From: an uncultured Aquimarina sp.
Lineage (GTDB): Bacteria; Bacteroidota; Bacteroidia; Flavobacteriales; Flavobacteriaceae
Direction of reading: 5' to 3'
Assembly (NCBI GenBank): GCA_947498815.1
Contig: CANMLU010000017.1
Span: forward strand, 1-64,000
Length of the DNA stretch: 64,000 bases
Positions 1-8,769 of the stretch are shown here, in pieces. The position numbers and the translations under genes were made by a program. Below the pieces are notes generated by a model. It did not search any database. It was not told the DNA's origin and worked only from the letters and a program-made list of their open reading frames with translations. Within the stretch, counting starts at the first letter, position 1. Each line of letters starts with the position of its first letter.

Positions 1-84
1 ACCACTAACCACTAACCACTAACCACTAACCACTAACCACTAACCACTAACCACTAACCACTAACCACTAACCACTAACCACTA
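1..84. repeat. Heptanucleotide tandem repeat, 12 copies of ACCACTA
   Basis: Twelve perfect head-to-tail copies of the 7-base unit ACCACTA (TAGTGGT on the other strand) fill the left edge, and the array probably continues outside the window. It stops three bases short of the stop codon of the minus-strand M14 gene, so it lies in that gene's 3' flank. The bases between array and stop look like one decayed unit. Each unit read on the minus strand contains TAG, so readthrough would stop quickly. Perfect identity suggests recent expansion by slippage. Confidence 0.97.
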
Positions 85-87
85 TAA

Positions 88-2601
88 CTACATTTCATCG
101 GCAAAGAAAATAGCATTCATCAATAGCTTGTTTGTTCCATACCAAAATGCTCTGAAATTTGTGTTATCCGTGAATAAGATAATGTTTCCTTTTCCCATAT
201 CATTATGTCTGAAAGGCACTGTTCCAGATAATGAATCCAAATTCTTTTTACTAATGTATCCACTAAGAAGAGGTTTTTTGGTGTATTGAATTGGGTTGTT
301 ATAGCTTTGTTTATCAGGTTTTACAAATAATGTTGTATTTCTGAATAAAGCGATTTTATCATTTTTATATCCAAAATTTACGGGGTGAGAACGATCAATT
401 TTGGCTTCAAAAATGGCACCGCCTATTACTTGCGCACCAGAAAAATCTCTTTTTTGTTCGAAAGAGATGTTATTGGCGTCATTAACAGGTTTGGCAAATT
501 CAATTTTCATTAATTCATTCGAATTAAAAAACTTCGCTGCATTTCTGTATCCGATCAATGTGCCTCCACTTTGAATCCATTTTTTTAACTTTTCTGATTG
601 CTCTTTGCTAAGAGCTTGTCCCCAACTATTGGGCAGAATGATATGTGTGTATTTTGATAAATCTAATCGGTTAAAATTTTCGGTTTTTAATTTTGTGATC
701 GGAATGTCATAGCGTTGATCCATTAAATGCCAAATTTCACCAGAGTCATATGGAGTTATTCCATTTCCGGTAAATAAACCAATTTTTGGAAGTGATAATG
801 CTCGAAATTGATTACTTCCCAGGTCTATTCCTTTGGTTAGTCCGGTGGATACACTCGTGATATCTATATGGTTTTGCAGGGCAATTTTTTGTAAGAATTG
901 ATGAAGTTGTTTTGGGGTTAATTTTTGGTTTTGTACAGGTATTAAAATTGTACCATAATCATAAGAATTGTTTTCCAAAGAAAATGGTTTCATTCCTACC
1001 TTGACTCGTAACCCACTTGATAATATTTGATAAAGAGCTTTGGGACTATAATACTCATGCCATTGCATTAAGTAGCCATAATTACTTTGGTTTACAGTTG
1101 AAGATGATCGATGAGAAAGGGAAGTTATTTCGTTTCCAATATGGGTAGCAGATAGTTTATCTGTATAATCCTGATTGAAAGCAAGCGGGAATGTCCATGC
1201 CGATATATCATAAAAGAGACTATCTTGAAATGATGTTCTTCTTTCAAAAATAGCTTCAATTATCCTACTTTGTCGCTGGTTTTTTGGTACTATATAACTA
1301 TATCCTTTTTTATACGTTTTACCTCCAATATTGATATCCTGTTTTGGTTCATGTAGCTTGATTTGATGTCTTTTAAGGATTTCGGCCAAGTGATATGAAG
1401 AGGCCGCATCTTTTTCATTTCCAAAAATATAATTTTCCCTGATAGATTCTTTACGAGCATTTATATAAAAGTTTCGCTTGTATTGCAGTAATTCTTGTCT
1501 CATGGTTTTCGCAGCTTCTAGTGTAGAAAGTGCTGCCGTAAATTGATTTCTGATAGTGAAAGGAAACGTTAGTACCCCATTATCCGTTTGTTGTGCATGA
1601 CCACGAGAACTTGCTTGCTCAAATAAAATCCCAATACCACCGTTTATATCCGGAAAAGTAGATCCCTTACCATAATAAAAATCATCAAAATTTTCTTCTG
1701 TGTAGTAGAATGAACCAATATTGTCTAATGCCTTAGCATGATAATTAGCAATCTTTTTGGTTAATTCTTGGTTTAATTTTGGAGTCAAAGGGTGTGTTCT
1801 GGATGGTATACCCGGTTGAAAAAAGAAAGTACTATTACCTCCCATTTCATGATGATCAGTTAATATATTTGGGTACCATTGATGAAAAGTTTTAATTCTT
1901 GCTCTTGACTCGGGCAATTGTACAGGTAGCCAATCTCGATTCATATCGAACCAATAATGATTTGTTCTTCCTCCGGGCCATACTTCATCATATTCACGAT
2001 CTTGAGGGTCGGTACTTATGTTTTTGCTTTTGTTTGTATTGGCCCAATAAGCAAAACGTTGCAAACCATCGGGGTTAAACGAAGGGTCTAATAAGATCAC
2101 GGCATTATTTAATAGATCTTCAATTTCTGGTCCTTGAGCCGCGGCTAGGTAATAGGCAGCAACCAATGCTGCATTGGCACCGCTTGGTTCATTACCGTGA
2201 ATAGAAAACCCTTGGTAGACCACTACAGGTAATTTTTCGATATCCATAGATTCAGAACCACTTTCTGTAAGTTGGATATGCTTATTTTTAATTTGATCAA
2301 TGTCTTGATGATTTTTTTCTGAAGTAATTGTTAATAATAAAATTGGTCGGTTTTCAAAGGTTTTACCTCTGTCCTCAATTGTTATTCTAGAAGAAGATTT
2401 TGCAAGTTCCTTCATGTAATTAACAAGTTTATCATGAGATACGTGCCATTCTCCGGGGACAAAACCCAAAATACTTTGTGGAGTGGGGATATTTGAATTA
2501 TATGAAACGTTATTCGGAAGATAATACTCCAAAGATGGGGCATTTTGTGCTAAAGAAACGAAACTTAATAGCACGATGCATACAGAAAAAAAGGACTTCA
2601 T
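88..2601 (-). CDS. M14 family zinc carboxypeptidase-like protein, secreted
   Basis: Probably a periplasmic or secreted zinc peptidase that trims peptides or cell-wall-type substrates. The ATG at 2601 is preferred because it opens directly with a signal peptide (MKSFFSVCIVLLSFVSLAQ); an upstream in-frame ATG at 2655 would add 18 residues that overlap the neighbour's terminator. Zinc ligands are visible as HGNE (H135, E138) and the histidine pair in DHHEMGG (about 250), and the catalytic Glu is in GILFEQ (E328). The C-terminal third has a glutamine-amidotransferase-like fold segment (HIILPNSWG, SGGTLIGY) without an obvious catalytic triad, as in related Bacteroidota proteins. The substrate cannot be read from sequence. 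Confidence 0.9.
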   Translation of the reverse strand: MKSFFSVCIVLLSFVSLAQNAPSLEYYLPNNVSYNSNIPTPQSILGFVPGEWHVSHDKLVNYMKELAKSSSRITIEDRGKTFENRPILLLTITSEKNHQDIDQIKNKHIQLTESGSESMDIEKLPVVVYQGFSIHGNEPSGANAALVAAYYLAAAQGPEIEDLLNNAVILLDPSFNPDGLQRFAYWANTNKSKNISTDPQDREYDEVWPGGRTNHYWFDMNRDWLPVQLPESRARIKTFHQWYPNILTDHHEMGGNSTFFFQPGIPSRTHPLTPKLNQELTKKIANYHAKALDNIGSFYYTEENFDDFYYGKGSTFPDINGGIGILFEQASSRGHAQQTDNGVLTFPFTIRNQFTAALSTLEAAKTMRQELLQYKRNFYINARKESIRENYIFGNEKDAASSYHLAEILKRHQIKLHEPKQDINIGGKTYKKGYSYIVPKNQRQSRIIEAIFERRTSFQDSLFYDISAWTFPLAFNQDYTDKLSATHIGNEITSLSHRSSSTVNQSNYGYLMQWHEYYSPKALYQILSSGLRVKVGMKPFSLENNSYDYGTILIPVQNQKLTPKQLHQFLQKIALQNHIDITSVSTGLTKGIDLGSNQFRALSLPKIGLFTGNGITPYDSGEIWHLMDQRYDIPITKLKTENFNRLDLSKYTHIILPNSWGQALSKEQSEKLKKWIQSGGTLIGYRNAAKFFNSNELMKIEFAKPVNDANNISFEQKRDFSGAQVIGGAIFEAKIDRSHPVNFGYKNDKIALFRNTTLFVKPDKQSYNNPIQYTKKPLLSGYISKKNLDSLSGTVPFRHNDMGKGNIILFTDNTNFRAFWYGTNKLLMNAIFFADEM

Positions 2602-2632
2602 TGTAGTTGAGTTATTTTTTTGATTTGTGAAT

Positions 2633-2666
2633 ATAAAAAAAACCGCTTCGAGCAATGAAGCGGTTT
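2633..2666 (-). terminator. Intrinsic terminator after the PUR-domain gene
   Basis: A perfect 9-bp stem (aaccgcttc / gaagcggtt) with a 7-base loop is followed, on the minus strand, by eight T. It ends transcription of the DUF3276 gene and falls between it and the M14 gene downstream. Confidence 0.85.
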
Positions 2667-2695
2667 AGATAACTTTAACTTATGTTAGTTATTCT

Positions 2696-3088
2696 TTATA
2701 TGTCGTCAAAGCTTACGTCCGTAAAGCTTTCTGTTGAAGCGGTTACTTCTTCTGATGAGGTCGAAGTAACAACATCTTTTTCATAAGATTTTTGGTAATC
2801 TTTTTGATGTCTTTCACTAATAACCTCTTCTCCTTTTTCCTGGACGATAAACTGGGTCATTTCTTCTAGGATTTCTGAAAAACCTACAAAATCTTCTTTG
2901 TAAAGATAGATTTTGTGCTTTTTATAATGAAAAGATCCATCATCGTTGGTGAATTTTTTACTTTCCGTTATGGTCAAATAATAATCCCCCGCTTTTGTTG
3001 CTCTCACATCAAAGAAATATGTTCTTCTTCCTGCTCGTAAAACTTTTGAGAAAATTTCTTCTTTATCCATCATTTCATGATCACTCAT
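2696..3088 (-). CDS. PUR-alpha-like DNA/RNA-binding protein (DUF3276)
   Basis: A 130-residue cytoplasmic protein of the bacterial PUR family, small single-stranded nucleic-acid binding proteins related to Borrelia BpuR. The core (about residues 10-85) has the family's basic and aromatic strands, for example RAGRRTYFFDVRATKAGDYYL and KKHKIYLYKEDF. The last 40 residues are an acidic Ser/Thr-rich tail that looks disordered. It is a single-gene unit with a strong terminator behind it. Start ATG 3088 is used; Met residues at positions 6 and 7 are alternatives. The target nucleic acid is unknown. Confidence 0.88.
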   Translation of the reverse strand: MSDHEMMDKEEIFSKVLRAGRRTYFFDVRATKAGDYYLTITESKKFTNDDGSFHYKKHKIYLYKEDFVGFSEILEEMTQFIVQEKGEEVISERHQKDYQKSYEKDVVTSTSSEEVTASTESFTDVSFDDI

Positions 3089-3166
3089 AATGCTTATTTC
3101 TTAGTTAATTAATATGCTATGATGCTTTCAAAAATCTAAAAAAATTGTTAATCGGACAAAAAAAAC

Positions 3167-4924
3167 TCATATTTCTTTTTCGCTAAGTTGTTTTAAATAA
3201 AGTTCTTTATAGTATCCTTCAGAGCTTATTAGTTGATTATGAGTACCTTGCTGTATTATTTGACCTTCTTCCAGAACAATAATTTTATCTGCGTTTTTTG
3301 TAGTCGAAACTCTATGACTTACGATAAAAGTGGTCTTATGGTGTGAAATCTTGTTAAGGTTGCTTAGAATTTCTTCTTCAGTTTCAGTATCAACTGCGGA
3401 TAAGCAATCATCAAATAGGAGTATAGCCGGATTTTTAATGATTGCTCGAGCAATGGACACCCTTTGCTTTTGTCCTCCAGAGAGTGTTATACCGCGTTCA
3501 CCAAGGATAGTATCGTATCCTTTGCTAAAATCAATAATGTTTTTATGGACCACAGCATTCTTTGAGGCTTGGTACACCTCTTCGTCAGTGCCGTTTTCTT
3601 TTCCGAATTTTATATTGTTTTTAATGGTATCACTGAATAAGAAAGCATCCTGGGGCACATATCCAATATCTTCTCTTAAATCATTAAGATTAAGATTCCT
3701 TATTGGAACGCCGTCAATACGTATTTCTCCAGAAGAAACATCATATAATCGACCCATAAGATCCAATATAGTAGACTTGCCCGAACCTGTTTTACCTATT
3801 ATGCCAATAGTTTCTCCGTTTTTTACTTCAAAACTTAGATTCTTCAAAGCGGTAATGTTTGTGTCATCATAGGTAAATGAGACATTATCAAAACTTATAT
3901 CTCCTGTGATAGGAGTTTTTTGAGTTACAGAATTCGTTATTTCCGGTTCTTGGCTTAAAAACTCATTTATACGCACTTGTGAGGCTTCTGCCTGTTGTAT
4001 AATGGAACTAACCCAGCCCACAGTCGCTACGGGCCAAGTAAGCATATTAACATAAAGTATAAATTGTACTATAATTCCAAATTCTTGAATAGTGCCTTCA
4101 ATAAATTGTTTTCCGCCGATATAAATCACTAGGATATTACTAAAACCTATAAGCAATACCATTAATGGAAAAAACAAGGCTTGCACCTTGGCCAAATCCA
4201 AGTTTTTTTCCTTACTCGCGTTGGATAATTCTGTAAAATTTTCATGAGTTAATGGCTCTATTCCATAGGCTTTGATCACCGTGATACCACTAAAGGATTC
4301 TTGAGTGAATGTCGTTAATTTGGATAAGAACTCCTGCACCACAGTACTGCGTTTGTGTATAGCAACACTAAGTTTGTAAATCGATATAGATAATATGGGT
4401 AGTGGCGCTACGGTATATAATGTAAGCTCGGGCGCTATACTAACCATATAACTAATAACAACTACGAACAGAGTAATCGTATTCACGCTATACATAATGG
4501 CAGGTCCTACATACATTCGTACCTTAGAAACATCTTCACTTATCCGGTTCATTAAGTCACCAGTTCTGTTTTTCTTATAAAAATTAAGAGACAATTTTTC
4601 ATAATGCTGGAACACTTCATTTTTTAAATCGAATTCTATAAACCTTGAGACTACAATAAAAGTTTGACGCATTAAAAAAGTAAATAGGGCAGAGATGAGC
4701 ACGGCACCAATAATGAGTAAGATATTAATGATGAGTCCACTTTTTACTTCGGCAATGTCAGTAATTTTATGATCCAAATATTTTTGAACAACATCTACCG
4801 AATTTCCGACTATAGCGGGTACCAAAGTTGTAAAAATCCTTGCAATAATTGTAATCACCAAACCTACCAGAAGTTTGTATTTATATTTTAAGAAATATTT
4901 GTTTAAATGGCGTAATGCACGCAT
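3167..4924 (-). CDS. ABC transporter, fused permease and ATPase (multidrug exporter type)
   Basis: A 585-residue half-transporter of the MdlA/MdlB or LmrA exporter type: six membrane segments in the first 310 residues, then a nucleotide-binding domain. Walker A (GKTGSGKST, about residue 375), Q-loop, signature LSGGQKQR and H-loop (IVSHR) are present. The Walker B reads AILLFDDCLSAVD, so the residue after the Asp is Asp rather than the usual catalytic Glu. This is typical of the degenerate site of heterodimeric exporters, yet no partner gene is next to it. The cargo is unknown; lipid or drug export is the usual family role. Confidence 0.92.
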   Translation of the reverse strand: MRALRHLNKYFLKYKYKLLVGLVITIIARIFTTLVPAIVGNSVDVVQKYLDHKITDIAEVKSGLIINILLIIGAVLISALFTFLMRQTFIVVSRFIEFDLKNEVFQHYEKLSLNFYKKNRTGDLMNRISEDVSKVRMYVGPAIMYSVNTITLFVVVISYMVSIAPELTLYTVAPLPILSISIYKLSVAIHKRSTVVQEFLSKLTTFTQESFSGITVIKAYGIEPLTHENFTELSNASKEKNLDLAKVQALFFPLMVLLIGFSNILVIYIGGKQFIEGTIQEFGIIVQFILYVNMLTWPVATVGWVSSIIQQAEASQVRINEFLSQEPEITNSVTQKTPITGDISFDNVSFTYDDTNITALKNLSFEVKNGETIGIIGKTGSGKSTILDLMGRLYDVSSGEIRIDGVPIRNLNLNDLREDIGYVPQDAFLFSDTIKNNIKFGKENGTDEEVYQASKNAVVHKNIIDFSKGYDTILGERGITLSGGQKQRVSIARAIIKNPAILLFDDCLSAVDTETEEEILSNLNKISHHKTTFIVSHRVSTTKNADKIIVLEEGQIIQQGTHNQLISSEGYYKELYLKQLSEKEI

Positions 4925-5066
4925 AAATGATAGATTTTTAAAAGGTATTTTTATTAAAGAATTCGTAAAATTTAACGTCTATAAGTTTTAAATTCATAAA
5001 AATATCTTATTTTGCAGCCTGATTTTGAATATAATACAATTTATAACATTTTAAATTTTCCAGAAC

Positions 5067-6170
5067 ATGATAACCGAAGTGCTTACTGCAGATCAATTAA
5101 AAAAAGAAGCTCCAGTATTTGGTCAATTGTCTTTTGACAATCATGAACAAGTTGTTTTTTGTCAAGACAAAGATACAGGATTGAAGGCAATAATTGGTGT
5201 GCATAACACAATTTTAGGACCTGCATTAGGTGGAACTAGAATGTATGATTATAAAACTGAATGGGATGCGCTTAATGATGTATTGAGGTTGTCAAGGGGT
5301 ATGACCTACAAAGCTGCGATTACAGGTTTAAATCTTGGAGGAGGAAAGGCTGTTATTATTGGAGATCCAAAAAAAATCAAAACCCCAGAGTTAATGAGAC
5401 GTTTTGGGAAGTTTGTTCATACATTGAGTGGACAATATTATACTGCCGAAGACGTAGGTATGGAAACCTCGGATATGGATACAGTAAGAGAAGTTACACC
5501 ATATGTAACTGGGATTTCTGAATCAAAAGGTGGAGCAGGAAACCCATCGCCAATCACGGCATATGGTGTATATATGGGTATGAAAGCTTCTACTAAATTT
5601 GCTTATGGTGATGATGCTTTGGCTGGAAAACGAATTTTGATACAAGGGATTGGTCACGTTGGAGAAGAGCTTGTGCGTCTGGCCTCAGAAGAGGGAGCTA
5701 ATGTAATAATCAGTGATATTAATGAAGAAAGACTTTCTGAAGTGAGTAACAAATATGGAGTAGAGATTTACAGAGGTAATGATCTTTATTCTGAAGCTGC
5801 AGATATATATGCACCCTGTGCACTTGGAGCGACTGTTAATAACGAGACTATCGATAGATTAAAGGTGAAGGTTATTGCAGGAGCGGCAAACAATCAGTTG
5901 GCAAACGAAAACATTCACGGTCCATTATTACAAAAAAAAGGGATTGTTTATGCCCCGGATTTTTTAATTAATGCAGGAGGGATAATTAATGTATATGCAG
6001 AGATCGAAGGGTATGGAAGAGATCAGATCATAAGCAAAACCGAAAACATCTATAATACTACACTAGATATATTAAATAAGGCCAAAGCGACTAATATGAC
6101 AACAAATAGAGCGGCCGTTAGTATTGCAGAGGATAGGATTGCAGCTCGCAAAAAAGAACAAAAGCTGTAA
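5067..6170 (+). CDS. Leucine dehydrogenase (Glu/Leu/Phe/Val dehydrogenase family)
   Basis: NAD-dependent oxidative deamination of branched-chain amino acids to 2-oxo acids in the cytoplasm. The 367-residue length fits leucine dehydrogenase. The substrate lysines K82 (MTYKAA) and K94 (LGGGKAVI) have the same spacing as the two catalytic lysines of leucine dehydrogenases. The nucleotide-binding fingerprint is GIGHVG (about 195). A near-consensus -7 element (TATTTTG, 5008-5014) lies about 50 bases upstream, one base short of the usual spacing. Transcription probably ends at the hairpin at 6244-6277. Valine or phenylalanine preference cannot be excluded. Confidence 0.9.
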   Translation: MITEVLTADQLKKEAPVFGQLSFDNHEQVVFCQDKDTGLKAIIGVHNTILGPALGGTRMYDYKTEWDALNDVLRLSRGMTYKAAITGLNLGGGKAVIIGDPKKIKTPELMRRFGKFVHTLSGQYYTAEDVGMETSDMDTVREVTPYVTGISESKGGAGNPSPITAYGVYMGMKASTKFAYGDDALAGKRILIQGIGHVGEELVRLASEEGANVIISDINEERLSEVSNKYGVEIYRGNDLYSEAADIYAPCALGATVNNETIDRLKVKVIAGAANNQLANENIHGPLLQKKGIVYAPDFLINAGGIINVYAEIEGYGRDQIISKTENIYNTTLDILNKAKATNMTTNRAAVSIAEDRIAARKKEQKL

Positions 6171-6234
6171 GTCTTTAAAATATAATTACACTAGAAAAAA
6201 AAAGTTTTTAGGGTAAGTAGAATAAAAATAATAG

Positions 6235-6242
6235 TACTTTTG
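6235..6242 (+). promoter_or_regulatory. -7 promoter element for nusB (TACTTTTG)
   Basis: A perfect match to the Bacteroidota -7 consensus TAnnTTTG. The predicted start of transcription, about 5-7 bases after the G, falls inside the hairpin at 6244-6272. Confidence 0.65.
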
Positions 6243-6243
6243 C

Positions 6244-6277
6244 AGAGCGAAAGCGTAATATGCTTTCGCTCTTTTTT
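6244..6277 (+). terminator. Intrinsic terminator-like hairpin between leucine dehydrogenase and nusB
   Basis: A perfect 11-bp stem (agagcgaaagc / gctttcgctct) with a 7-base loop is followed by six T. It can terminate the upstream gene, but it also sits at the very 5' end of the transcript expected from the nusB promoter. Confidence 0.85.
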
Positions 6278-6302
6278 AATATTAAGTTCTTTGTAATTTT
6301 CT

Positions 6303-7247
6303 ATGTTAACCAGAAGACATATTAGAGTTAAAGTAATGCAGTCCCTCTATTCAATAGCGCAGACGCAAAATGACAATCTTGATAAAGAAGAAAAATTTCT
6401 TCTTTATAGTATTGAACAAATGTATGATTTGTTTCTTATCAATCTCCAACTTTTGGTAGAGGTTAGAAAACGTGCCTCAGATTTTTTGGCTAAAAGCCAA
6501 AAAAAATACTTGGCAACTTCCGAAGAGAAAAACCCCAACACCAAGTTTATTAACAATGAAGTATTGTTGTTATTGGAAAAGAATATCCAACTCAAAACAG
6601 AGATTGAAAAAAAGAAATTAAACTGTTGGGAACTCGATGATGAGTATGTGTCTATACAATGGAAAGCGATACAAGAAAGCGAGTTGTATAAAAATTATAT
6701 GAGTACTACGCTTAGTTCTTTTAAAGAAGACAAAGATTTTGTTCTCGATATTTTTAAAGAGATAATAGCTCCCAATGATAAACTTTATGAATACATCGAA
6801 GATAAAAGACTTACCTGGATTGATGATTTACCCCTTGTAAATACTTCTATTATGAAGATGTTGCGAAAAAGCAAACCATCTCATGATGAAAACACTTCAT
6901 TGCCAGTTCTTTATAAAGATATTGATGATAAAAAATTCGCAAAAGATATTTTCAAAAAAACTGTTCTTAATGGAGTAGAATTTGGAAAAGAAATTGATGG
7001 TAGGACTCCAAATTGGGACAAGGATCGTATTGCCGAGCTTGATAAAGCGATCATTAAAATGGCAATTTGTGAGTTTTTAAAGTTCCCATCTATACCCGTA
7101 AAAGTAACAATTAACGAATATTTAGAAATTGCAAAAGAATATAGTACACCAAAGAGTAGTATATTTATAAATGGTATCTTGGATAAAATTTCCAAAGAAT
7201 ATCAGGAAAACGGTAAACTAAATAAAGTTGGCCGTGGACTTTTGTAG
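6303..7247 (+). CDS. nusB: Transcription antitermination factor NusB, long form
   Basis: NusB binds boxA RNA with NusE (S10) and supports antitermination in rRNA transcription. The protein is 314 residues, about twice the usual bacterial length; Bacteroidota NusB carry an extra N-terminal half. It opens with the family's TRRHIRVKVMQSLYSI motif, and the conserved C-terminal NusB fold includes ELDKAIIKMAICEFL and KVTINEYLEIAKEYSTPKS. It is followed by the DUF1573 and yajC genes at short spacing, so the three may be co-transcribed. Confidence 0.93.
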   Translation: MLTRRHIRVKVMQSLYSIAQTQNDNLDKEEKFLLYSIEQMYDLFLINLQLLVEVRKRASDFLAKSQKKYLATSEEKNPNTKFINNEVLLLLEKNIQLKTEIEKKKLNCWELDDEYVSIQWKAIQESELYKNYMSTTLSSFKEDKDFVLDIFKEIIAPNDKLYEYIEDKRLTWIDDLPLVNTSIMKMLRKSKPSHDENTSLPVLYKDIDDKKFAKDIFKKTVLNGVEFGKEIDGRTPNWDKDRIAELDKAIIKMAICEFLKFPSIPVKVTINEYLEIAKEYSTPKSSIFINGILDKISKEYQENGKLNKVGRGLL

Positions 7248-7297
7248 TTCAAAAAAAATAGTATTTTTAACCCTTTAAATAATTAAAAACCCAAGTA

Positions 7298-7777
7298 ATG
7301 AAAAAAGGAATCTTAATTCTAGCTGGAATTTTTGCTATGACATTTGTGTCTTGTAAAGATGATGCTACAAAAAAAGTTAAAGAAGAAAACGTAGAAATTG
7401 CAGCAGAACGTGATGCAAAAAATACTGATTTTCCGGTAATGACTTTTGCTGCAACTGAGCACGATTTCGGAACTATTAATGAAGGAGATGTGGTAGAGCA
7501 TAAATTTACGTTTACCAATACAGGTAAAGCTCCTTTGGTAATAGTAAGTGCAAAAGGAAGTTGTGGATGTACTGTGCCAGAATGGCCAAAAGAACCAATA
7601 GCTCCAGGTGCAGAAGGTGAAATGTTAGTGAAATTTAACTCTAACGGGAAACCAAATCAGCAATCTAAGCAAGTTACGATAACTGCTAATACTGAAGCTG
7701 GAAAAGAAATTCTTAAAATTAAAGCTATGGTTACTCCAAAAGCTAAACCAGCAAGCGGAACACCAGTAAGTCAATAA
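7298..7777 (+). CDS. DUF1573 domain lipoprotein
   Basis: A 159-residue lipoprotein: signal peptide with lipobox FVSC (Cys19), then a charged linker and one DUF1573 (immunoglobulin-like, HYDIN/ASPM-related) domain with the family signature HDFGTINEGD and the motif GSCGCTVPEWP. Proteins of this family are abundant in Bacteroidota envelopes, and their role is unsettled. The gene lies 50 bp after nusB and four bases before yajC, which suggests an operon. A weak -7-like TATTTTTA precedes it at about 7260. Confidence 0.88.
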   Translation: MKKGILILAGIFAMTFVSCKDDATKKVKEENVEIAAERDAKNTDFPVMTFAATEHDFGTINEGDVVEHKFTFTNTGKAPLVIVSAKGSCGCTVPEWPKEPIAPGAEGEMLVKFNSNGKPNQQSKQVTITANTEAGKEILKIKAMVTPKAKPASGTPVSQ

Positions 7778-7781
7778 TTTT

Positions 7782-8072
7782 ATGGAACAAATTCAATCAT
7801 TTCTTCCCTTTATACTAATATTTGTTGTGATGTATTTTTTTATGATACGTCCACAAATGCAAAAAGCTAAAAAGGAAAGAAAATTTGCTGAAGAATTAAA
7901 AAAAGGAGATCGTGTAGTTACAAAAAGTGGATTGCATGGTAAAGTTTTTGATTTCAGCGATAAAAACAATGCTGTTATTATTGAAACAGGATCTGGTAAA
8001 TTAACTTATGATAGGTCTGCAATTTCGTTGGAGATGAGTCAGAAATTAAATAAACCAGCCGAAAAGAAGTAA
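7782..8072 (+). CDS. yajC: Preprotein translocase subunit YajC
   Basis: A small single-span inner-membrane protein associated with SecDF. The 96 residues begin with one hydrophobic helix ending in the family motif FFMIRPQ, then the cytoplasmic domain with KKGDRVVTKSGLHGKV. Length and organisation match YajC. It follows the DUF1573 gene with a 4-bp gap and ends at a strong terminator. Confidence 0.96.
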   Translation: MEQIQSFLPFILIFVVMYFFMIRPQMQKAKKERKFAEELKKGDRVVTKSGLHGKVFDFSDKNNAVIIETGSGKLTYDRSAISLEMSQKLNKPAEKK

Positions 8073-8095
8073 TAACTAGCCTACTTGTTAGTTTA

Positions 8096-8136
8096 AAGCC
8101 CGATAGAACTCATTAAATTCTACCGGGCTTTTCTTT
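8096..8136 (+). terminator. Intrinsic terminator after yajC
   Basis: A 13-bp stem (aagcccgatagaa / ttctaccgggctt, one G-T pair) is followed by a T-rich run. The next gene is convergent. Confidence 0.88.
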
Positions 8137-8140
8137 TGTT

Positions 8141-8677
8141 TTAAAAGAGTCTGTATCCAATTAAAATACCACCTCTGGCAAAGAATTCATCAGTATTCTC
8201 ATCAAGAAAATAACGACCTCCTCCCAGGCTAATTTCGAATACAAAACCATTTTCGCTCACCCATTTTTGACCAATTACAAACCCTGCGCCGATGTCAAAC
8301 CAGTCTTCATCTAGAGCGTTGTTATTGGCTATATCAAAAAAGTCATTTTCTCCTCCTGCAAAGCGCAATACCCCCTCTACAAATAATCCTCTAGCACCAT
8401 AATCTCTCCGATTTAGAAAGTACTGTCTGAAATAAGGCTCTATTGCAAACTTTTGATATTCATTAAAATCGTCATCCAAGCTGAAACTTACCGCCAGACC
8501 CGCTCCAGAATATCTATTGATTATATATTCATAATTAATTTCAAGATTTGGTATCGCCAAAATTTCTAAAGCATCCAGCCTGAATTCATGCTTGTTTCGG
8601 TGATTCATTGAAGGATCATTTTGTGCGTGTGATACACAAAATGCCATTAATAAAAGTGCTGTGAAAAGTTTTTTCAT
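8141..8677 (-). CDS. Small outer-membrane beta-barrel protein
   Basis: I cannot assign a specific function. The 178 residues have a clear signal peptide (MKKLFTALLLMAFCVSHAQ), then alternating hydrophobic strands (LEINYEYIINRY, GAGLAVSFSL, FAIEPYFRQYF) and a terminal aromatic (YRLF), the pattern of an eight-stranded barrel. It resembles the DUF3575-like uncharacterised barrels common in flavobacteria. It is monocistronic. Confidence 0.75.
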   Translation of the reverse strand: MKKLFTALLLMAFCVSHAQNDPSMNHRNKHEFRLDALEILAIPNLEINYEYIINRYSGAGLAVSFSLDDDFNEYQKFAIEPYFRQYFLNRRDYGARGLFVEGVLRFAGGENDFFDIANNNALDEDWFDIGAGFVIGQKWVSENGFVFEISLGGGRYFLDENTDEFFARGGILIGYRLF

Positions 8678-8769
8678 TGTGTGATTGTTTTTTGTTTCCT
8701 GTTTGTATTCACAAAATAGATGCCAAAAACAAAAAACAGTCGCCAGTGAGTCAAATGCTTTTCAGGGTT

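Noticed and set aside
1-84. Telomere or linear chromosome end
   Set aside because: The unit resembles telomeric repeats in form only. The genome type is bacterial and circular in this family, and the window edge is arbitrary.
3330-3872. 180-codon plus-strand open frame inside the ABC transporter gene
   Set aside because: Antisense shadow of a well-conserved ATPase domain; its translation has no recognisable domain.
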